Source of the DNA: Bdellovibrio sp. | GTDB lineage: Bacteria > Bdellovibrionota > Bdellovibrionia > Bdellovibrionales > Bdellovibrionaceae | DNA: 9,105 nucleotides | NCBI GenBank assembly: GCA_017745015.1 | Contig: JAGIAF010000135.1 | Span: 1 to 9,105, forward strand | Reading direction: 5' to 3' | Shown: positions 5,693 through 9,105 of the stretch, in pieces | Numbering within the stretch: the first letter of the stretch is position 1 | How the letters are laid out: each line of letters opens with the position of its first letter | Notes under the pieces: generated by a model | Seen by the model: the letters and a program-made list of their open reading frames with translations, nothing else | Database searches by the model: none | What the model was told of the DNA's origin: nothing | Position numbers and translations under genes: made by a program

Positions 5693-5721
5693 ATTTCACC
5701 AAATCACGAAGTATTTGGCAA
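5693..5721 (-). promoter_or_regulatory. Predicted yebC promoter, implies a leaderless or near-leaderless mRNA
   Basis: On the minus strand TTGCCA (5721-5716, 5 of 6 to -35) is followed by 17 bases and TGAAAT (5698-5693, 4 of 6 to -10). The expected start is about 5686, the A of the yebC ATG. A short inverted repeat, CCAAAT (5699-5704) with ATTTGG (5713-5718), covers the spacer and overlaps the -35, where a regulator could bind. Confidence 0.45.
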
Positions 5722-5722
5722 G

Positions 5723-5740
5723 AGGAGGAGCTCCATGTAA
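5723..5740 (+). promoter_or_regulatory. Strong Shine-Dalgarno followed by an ATG-TAA start-stop, upstream of the DUF455 gene
   Basis: AGGAGG (5723-5728) lies 6 bases before an ATG at 5735, the ideal spacing. That ATG is followed directly by TAA (5738-5740). It is in frame with the next ATG at 5750, five codons downstream, which is 21 bases from the Shine-Dalgarno and so poorly placed for direct initiation. Either ribosomes start, stop and reinitiate at 5750, or the original start was 5735 and codon 2 has become a stop. Confidence 0.65.
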
Positions 5741-5749
5741 AACGCTGCC

Positions 5750-6538
5750 ATGCTAACTTTTGAAATCCCCGATGTCTGGGCTAAAATTGACCTCATTGAA
5801 AAATCCTGCGAGGAAGCCTTTAAGCTGAAGACGCCTCATTTGGCCCCCATTGAACCCGCTCGGGATGTTGACTTGCTGCATCCAAAATTCCATCCGCCGA
5901 AGAAGGGCTTTTCGACGATCGAAGGCCAGGCTCGTATGCTCCACGATTTGGCGAGCATTGAACTTCAAGCCATGGAGTTGGGTGTGCGCACGTTATCGGA
6001 GTATCCCGATGCTCCAGAAGGTTTCAAAGAAGAGCTTGTGGCAGTGACCGTTTCTGAAGCTCAGCATTTGCGCATGTGTTTAGAAGGGATCGAGGCTCTG
6101 GGGCACAAGTGGGGAGACTGGCCGGTGCATTCGGCACTGTGGCTAGCTGTGGCTCCAGAAGACACATTGTTGGATCGGATCTTGATCGTGCACCGCTATC
6201 TTGAAGGAAGTGGTTTGGATGCCGGTGATACTTTGATCCGTCGCCTTGAAGGGACTTCTGGAAAAGAAAGCATTCAGAAAATCGTTAAGCAAATCAACTT
6301 CGAAGAAATTGGACACGTGGATTTCGGTTCTCGTTGGTATCGTGAAATCTGTCGTCAGGGAAAAATTGATCCCGCTGTGGATTTCCCAAAACGCATGGAT
6401 GACTTGCGCATTCGTTTGCCGAAACGAGTGGAGCCCATCAATCGCATTCTTCGAACAAAAGCTGGATTCTCTGAGGAAGAAATTAATTATTACGAAGCTC
6501 TTCGTCTGGATTTCATGACCCCGGCTGCTGCAAAATAA
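5750..6538 (+). CDS. DUF455 family ferritin-like protein
   Basis: This 262-residue cytoplasmic protein belongs to DUF455, a ferritin-like four-helix family with probable di-iron ligands. Candidate ligands are visible in family order: Glu71 (IELQAMELG), Glu103 and His106 (SEAQH), Glu152 (YLEGSGLDAGD), then Glu185/Glu186 and His189 (FEEIGHVDFGSRWY). The block GDWPVHSALW (122-131) is also typical. The first 55 residues are a proline- and charge-rich extension with no motif. No biochemical role is established that I know of; relatives of the fold include the tRNA hydroxylase MiaE and oxidoreductases. The start is uncertain: the strong ribosome binding site upstream suits an ATG at 5735 that is followed by TAA. 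The ORF is otherwise intact, and the gene converges on 6557 with 18 bases between and no clear terminator. Confidence 0.88.
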   Translation: MLTFEIPDVWAKIDLIEKSCEEAFKLKTPHLAPIEPARDVDLLHPKFHPPKKGFSTIEGQARMLHDLASIELQAMELGVRTLSEYPDAPEGFKEELVAVTVSEAQHLRMCLEGIEALGHKWGDWPVHSALWLAVAPEDTLLDRILIVHRYLEGSGLDAGDTLIRRLEGTSGKESIQKIVKQINFEEIGHVDFGSRWYREICRQGKIDPAVDFPKRMDDLRIRLPKRVEPINRILRTKAGFSEEEINYYEALRLDFMTPAAAK

Positions 6539-6556
6539 ACCGGCTTCAATCGCACC

Positions 6557-8302
6557 TCAATAACCGTACATATCGCGGTTGCTGCAGTTCCAGATTTGTT
6601 TCATCTGATTGCCGCGAATCTTAAATGAGTCAGCCAAAAGATAGCATTCAGGACGGCTGTTGAGGAAACGCTGTTTGTTGTCGCTCCAGCAGTACCAGCG
6701 CATATCATCGGCATTTTCCGGATCAGGGTTGCGATCCGCAAAATAGTTACAAATATCCGGAGTCAAAGCCGCTTTATTTTCTGTAAGGCATGCCCAGTCC
6801 TGTCCCAAGTTGTATTCGCTGCCGGCGATCGCTTTGTAGGTACACGATGCTAGGCCTGGTCCCATCAACAAGGACATTTTGTATTGACCGAGAATTTTCT
6901 CGGCACTCATATAGATGCGGGCTCTTAAGTTGGAGTCTGCATTTCTAAGAACGATGCTTAAAAACTCTTCGTCTTGTGGAACCCAGAATGGTTTTAAAAC
7001 TTGCAGAGCAATGGTGCGTTCTGCCTCAGTGTCAGGTGCGCCGACTTTGCTCATTAAGAAGTCTTTGATGTCGGGGCTGATAACTGAATAACAAGCAAGA
7101 CTCAGCATAAACATCGGCGAGCGTTGGGAGAGGTTTTTCAAACGCATGAAAGTCATATTTTGAAAGCCGGGCTCTTCGCGAATGATGCCGCAGATCTGGC
7201 TGATTTTTGAATAGTCCAAACGTTGCTCATAAGCTCTGTCTAGAAGGCTGCGAACTTCAATATCGCGTTGGAAGGAATCGATGATTCCAAGGCTTGAAGC
7301 GACTTGAATGGCATCATGCTCTATAGTCACAAGCCCCGCATTGTTTTTACGGATTTGCTGAAGATTTTTAGTAAGAATATTACGAGTGGATTGATCGATC
7401 TTGTCAGCAATCGACAGGCGTCCTCCCACTTGGCTCGCCAAAGAGTCGAAGTATTTCGTTACTAGATTCTGACTGGCAATTTGTTTCACGGCCTCAGTTT
7501 GAACAGTTCTGTCATCCGAGCGAAGAGCGCAAAATAGATTGCGAGAATCCGCCGGGACCGTGTTGATCGGATTTGTTTCGCGGAATGAGAGACCTTTAAA
7601 CTGATTTAAAAGCGCATTGTTCGGAGCGCTTGAAAGAGTATCTAAATGCTTGGAGTAGTTACCTACATTTTTAAGGTAGCGCTGTAAAATAGGCGCCGCA
7701 TTTTTCCCTAAAGGACCCGTGCTGTAAAAGCCATAGAGCTTTTGAGATTGATTGAAGATTGCGGAAAAGCGTTTCTCAAGGCTGAAGCCCTGTTGAGAAT
7801 AGCGAGATGCCACAACCTGCTCGGCAAAGTCCAATGGAATACCGTCATTCAAGAGGACATTGAGATATTGTTCGATGGTGCGGTGGTCTCGGGCTTGGCT
7901 CGCCAGAGTATTACAACCCATAAGGAAGACTTCTTTTGGATTTTGCAAAATCCCTGCGCAACTGTTTTGACAGCTGGTCTTTTCCATTTCCGCTATATCG
8001 ATGGTTTGCGATGTGCTTTCGCCAAAGAACAGCCCACCGAAGTGACCCGAAATTAAAAGGACGTCGCACTTAAGACCGCTGTCGCAGGCACGCTGGAACC
8101 AGCGGGGATCCTTGTTGTCGGGAACCAGTTCGACGAAATTAAAACCTTGCCCTTGAAGAGCTTTCGCGAAGGTGTTGATTTCATCACTGGAGTTAAGGGT
8201 CATGCTGCAAAAGTTCTTCGCAGCCCACGAGGCATTGCCTACCAGAAGACTTGCCGCCAGTCCAAGAAGGAATTTTTTATAGAAGGATCGGTGAAGTCTC
8301 AT
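6557..8302 (-). CDS. Large exported protein with possible caspase-like (clan CD) domain and C-terminal Trp-x-Cys repeats
   Basis: I do not recognise the family as a whole. The 581-residue protein starts with a signal peptide (MRLHRSFYKKFLLGLAASLL, likely cleaved after Ala27). Residues 80-92 (DVLLISGHFGGLF) and 124-134 (EVFLMGCNTLA) each read as a hydrophobic strand ending in a catalytic-type residue, His87 and Cys130. This is the order and approximate spacing of the dyad in caspase, gingipain and CHAT peptidases, hence the tentative call. Residues 260-480 look all-helical, perhaps HEAT-like. The C-terminus carries three repeats with paired cysteines (487/505, 518/538, 553/573), the second of each preceded by Trp-x. 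The start is set at 8302: GAGAGG lies 7 bases upstream, and the ATG at 8347 would spoil the signal peptide and overlap the upstream gene. It follows the 93-residue gene by 20 bases, so the two form an operon. Confidence 0.8.
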   Translation of the reverse strand: MRLHRSFYKKFLLGLAASLLVGNASWAAKNFCSMTLNSSDEINTFAKALQGQGFNFVELVPDNKDPRWFQRACDSGLKCDVLLISGHFGGLFFGESTSQTIDIAEMEKTSCQNSCAGILQNPKEVFLMGCNTLASQARDHRTIEQYLNVLLNDGIPLDFAEQVVASRYSQQGFSLEKRFSAIFNQSQKLYGFYSTGPLGKNAAPILQRYLKNVGNYSKHLDTLSSAPNNALLNQFKGLSFRETNPINTVPADSRNLFCALRSDDRTVQTEAVKQIASQNLVTKYFDSLASQVGGRLSIADKIDQSTRNILTKNLQQIRKNNAGLVTIEHDAIQVASSLGIIDSFQRDIEVRSLLDRAYEQRLDYSKISQICGIIREEPGFQNMTFMRLKNLSQRSPMFMLSLACYSVISPDIKDFLMSKVGAPDTEAERTIALQVLKPFWVPQDEEFLSIVLRNADSNLRARIYMSAEKILGQYKMSLLMGPGLASCTYKAIAGSEYNLGQDWACLTENKAALTPDICNYFADRNPDPENADDMRWYCWSDNKQRFLNSRPECYLLADSFKIRGNQMKQIWNCSNRDMYGY

Positions 8303-8322
8303 GGTAAGCCTCTCGAAAGAAA

Positions 8323-8604
8323 TTACTGAGCAGTTTGGATACGGCACTCATAACGAGCAGGTGTGCCACCGAATGCGAATCTTGCGCACTCAACAGACGT
8401 ACCTGTCGCATCAACAGATGACACGCGAGTTACTGTATAGGTTGAAGCGTCTACTGTGATTTCAGAATTCGTCTTAGAAGCTTCTAAAAGTGCTTCAGTG
8501 ATGATGGCAGCGTTACTGCCAGAGATACCTTCGATTTTTGAATCAGCCGCGAAAGCAGCGCTTGTAAGGAAAGATGCAGATAGAATAAATGCCAATAATT
8601 TCAT
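8323..8604 (-). CDS. Small exported two-cysteine protein, 93 aa
   Basis: Unrecognised. MKLLAFILSASFLTSAAFA (1-19) is a textbook signal peptide, giving a mature chain of 74 residues. The mature part has a helical segment (SNAAIITEALLEASK, 30-44) and then a strand-rich half (ITVDASTYTVTRVSSVD, 49-65). Cysteines 73 and 87 in VECARF and YECRIQ probably form a disulfide closing a beta hairpin. GAGGAG just before the ATG at 8604 fixes this start; the ATG at 8649 would add 15 residues and hide the signal peptide. It is the first gene of a unit with the large possible protease, 20 bases apart, so a role as its partner, inhibitor or chaperone is possible but unproved. The upstream leader contains a 7-bp hairpin just before the ribosome site. 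Confidence 0.82.
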   Translation of the reverse strand: MKLLAFILSASFLTSAAFAADSKIEGISGSNAAIITEALLEASKTNSEITVDASTYTVTRVSSVDATGTSVECARFAFGGTPARYECRIQTAQ

Positions 8605-8618
8605 AAGGACTCCTCGGT

Positions 8619-8645
8619 TTCCTGGGTTCCAGGAATTTGTTTTTA
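8619..8645 (+). repeat. Hairpin in the leader of the 93-aa gene, terminator-like on the plus strand
   Basis: TTCCTGG (8619-8625), loop GTT, CCAGGAA (8629-8635) is a perfect 7-bp stem. On the plus strand it is followed by TTTGTTTTT (8636-8644), like an intrinsic terminator, yet no plus-strand gene precedes it. On the minus strand it sits just upstream of the ribosome binding site of the 93-aa gene. The rest of the gap to 8733 shows no ORF; ATTGTA (8665-8670) reads TACAAT on the minus strand, a good -10 without a clear -35. Confidence 0.45.
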
Positions 8646-8733
8646 ACACTCGGGGAGTTATGCAATTGTAATACTTGTTTATGGCCGACTGATTGGCTTT
8701 GACGGGACTTTAACTGTGAAGGGTGACAATTTG

Positions 8734-8764
8734 GGGCGCCACCTATGTGGGCCCTTTTATTTTT
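8734..8764 (+). terminator. Bulged terminator-like hairpin, T-tract on the plus strand
   Basis: GGGC and CCAC (8734-8742, with bulged G8738) pair with GTGGGCCC (8747-8754) around CTAT, followed by TTTTATTTTT (8755-8764). The T-tract makes it a plus-strand terminator by the usual rule, but its position just after the stop of the minus-strand pseudouridine synthase gene suggests it may also end that transcript. Confidence 0.5.
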
Positions 8765-8770
8765 GAACTT

Positions 8771-9105
8771 CTAATCGAGGCTTTCATCTTCTTCAAGGAA
8801 GCGCCATTTACCTTCAGGCAATTTACCCAAACGGACGTTTCCAATGCGCACGCGTTTTAGTCCGGTGACTTTCAAGCCCACGGCTTCGCACATACGACGG
8901 ATTTGACGTTTCTTTCCTTCTTTCAAGATAAAGCGCAGTTGATCATCATTGATCCACTCTACGATAGCGGGTTTCAGCTCTTTTCCATCCAGAGAAAGAC
9001 CATGACGTAGAAGCTTTAGTTTATCGTCAGGCAGATGTCCTTGAACACGCACGATATACTCTTTTTCAAGCTTCGTTTCTTCGTTGATGATTTTCTTAGC
9101 GATGC
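8771..9105 (-). CDS. RsuA/RluB/E/F family pseudouridine synthase, 3' part only
   Basis: Enzymes of this family isomerise a specific rRNA uridine to pseudouridine. The reading frame is open to the right edge (first full codon at 9103-9101), giving 111 residues that start IAKKIINEETKLEKEYIVRV, so the internal GTG at 9052 is not the start. EKEY followed by VRV is the family signature after the catalytic domain core. GKKRQIRRMCEAVGLKV and LKRVRIGNVRLGKLPEGKW near the end resemble E. coli RluF (23S rRNA U2604) more than RsuA or RluB, but subfamily naming from a fragment is not safe. The catalytic Asp (GRLD motif) and N-terminal S4 domain lie outside the window. Confidence 0.88.
   Translation of the reverse strand, partial: IAKKIINEETKLEKEYIVRVQGHLPDDKLKLLRHGLSLDGKELKPAIVEWINDDQLRFILKEGKKRQIRRMCEAVGLKVTGLKRVRIGNVRLGKLPEGKWRFLEEDESLD

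Noticed and set aside
7742..8329. Plus-strand open frames opposite the large exported protein
   Set aside because: Antisense shadows with no recognisable domain, signal peptide or ribosome site.
8303..8347. Upstream ATG of the large exported protein
   Set aside because: It overlaps the end of the 93-aa gene, lacks a good ribosome site and puts 15 residues before the signal peptide; ATG 8302 has GAGAGG at the right spacing.
8605..8649. Upstream ATG of the 93-aa exported protein
   Set aside because: It would displace the signal peptide by 15 residues and read through the leader hairpin; ATG 8604 has GAGGAG just upstream.
8734..8764. Riboswitch or tRNA-like fold
   Set aside because: Only a single bulged hairpin is present; no conserved aptamer or cloverleaf elements can be traced.
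9050..9052. GTG start for a short 93-residue protein at the right edge
   Set aside because: The frame stays open to the window edge and the upstream residues (EKEY just before VRV) belong to the pseudouridine synthase family, so this is an internal codon.

Overview
The window looks like chromosomal DNA of a predatory or related bacterium of the Bdellovibrio type (Bdellovibrionota). This rests on the YebC-family protein with the unusual MGKSWKNAGK start, the many small exported cysteine proteins, roughly even GC content, and housekeeping genes mixed with lineage-specific ones. No 16S gene or species marker is present, so the assignment is an inference. I see no rRNA, tRNA, CRISPR array, insertion sequence, phage gene or clear attachment site.

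Layout. Positions 1-1830 are on the minus strand: a 12-helix MFS exporter, a 63-residue unknown protein, and an 87-residue exported protein whose mRNA leader can fold over its own ribosome binding site. A divergent intergenic region (1829-2105) carries an extended -10 promoter. It drives a tight plus-strand operon (2106-4150): an exported App1-type phosphatidate phosphatase-like HAD enzyme, an eight-cysteine cytoplasmic protein, and SufE. Gaps between these genes are only 3 and 2 bases. A strong terminator at 4206-4230 closes the operon. Positions 4232-5686 are on the minus strand: two paralogous exported four-cysteine proteins and the YebC-family regulator. A ferritin-like DUF455 protein (5750-6538) is transcribed divergently from yebC. 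It converges on a two-gene minus-strand unit (8604 to 6557) made of a small exported protein and a 581-residue exported protein with a possible caspase-like His/Cys dyad and three C-terminal Trp-x-Cys repeats. The 3' part of an RluB/E/F-type pseudouridine synthase gene runs off the right edge.

Most striking points. First, the strong Shine-Dalgarno in front of the DUF455 gene is placed for an ATG followed at once by TAA, in frame with the usable ATG five codons later; this is either a start-stop regulatory element or a codon-2 nonsense mutation. Second, the large exported protein may be an undescribed clan CD-like peptidase with its own small partner. Third, several mRNA leaders hold hairpins in controlling positions: one covers a ribosome binding site, and two terminator-like hairpins end 12-15 bases before a start codon. 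Fourth, SufE sits in an operon with an eight-cysteine protein rather than with a cysteine desulfurase.
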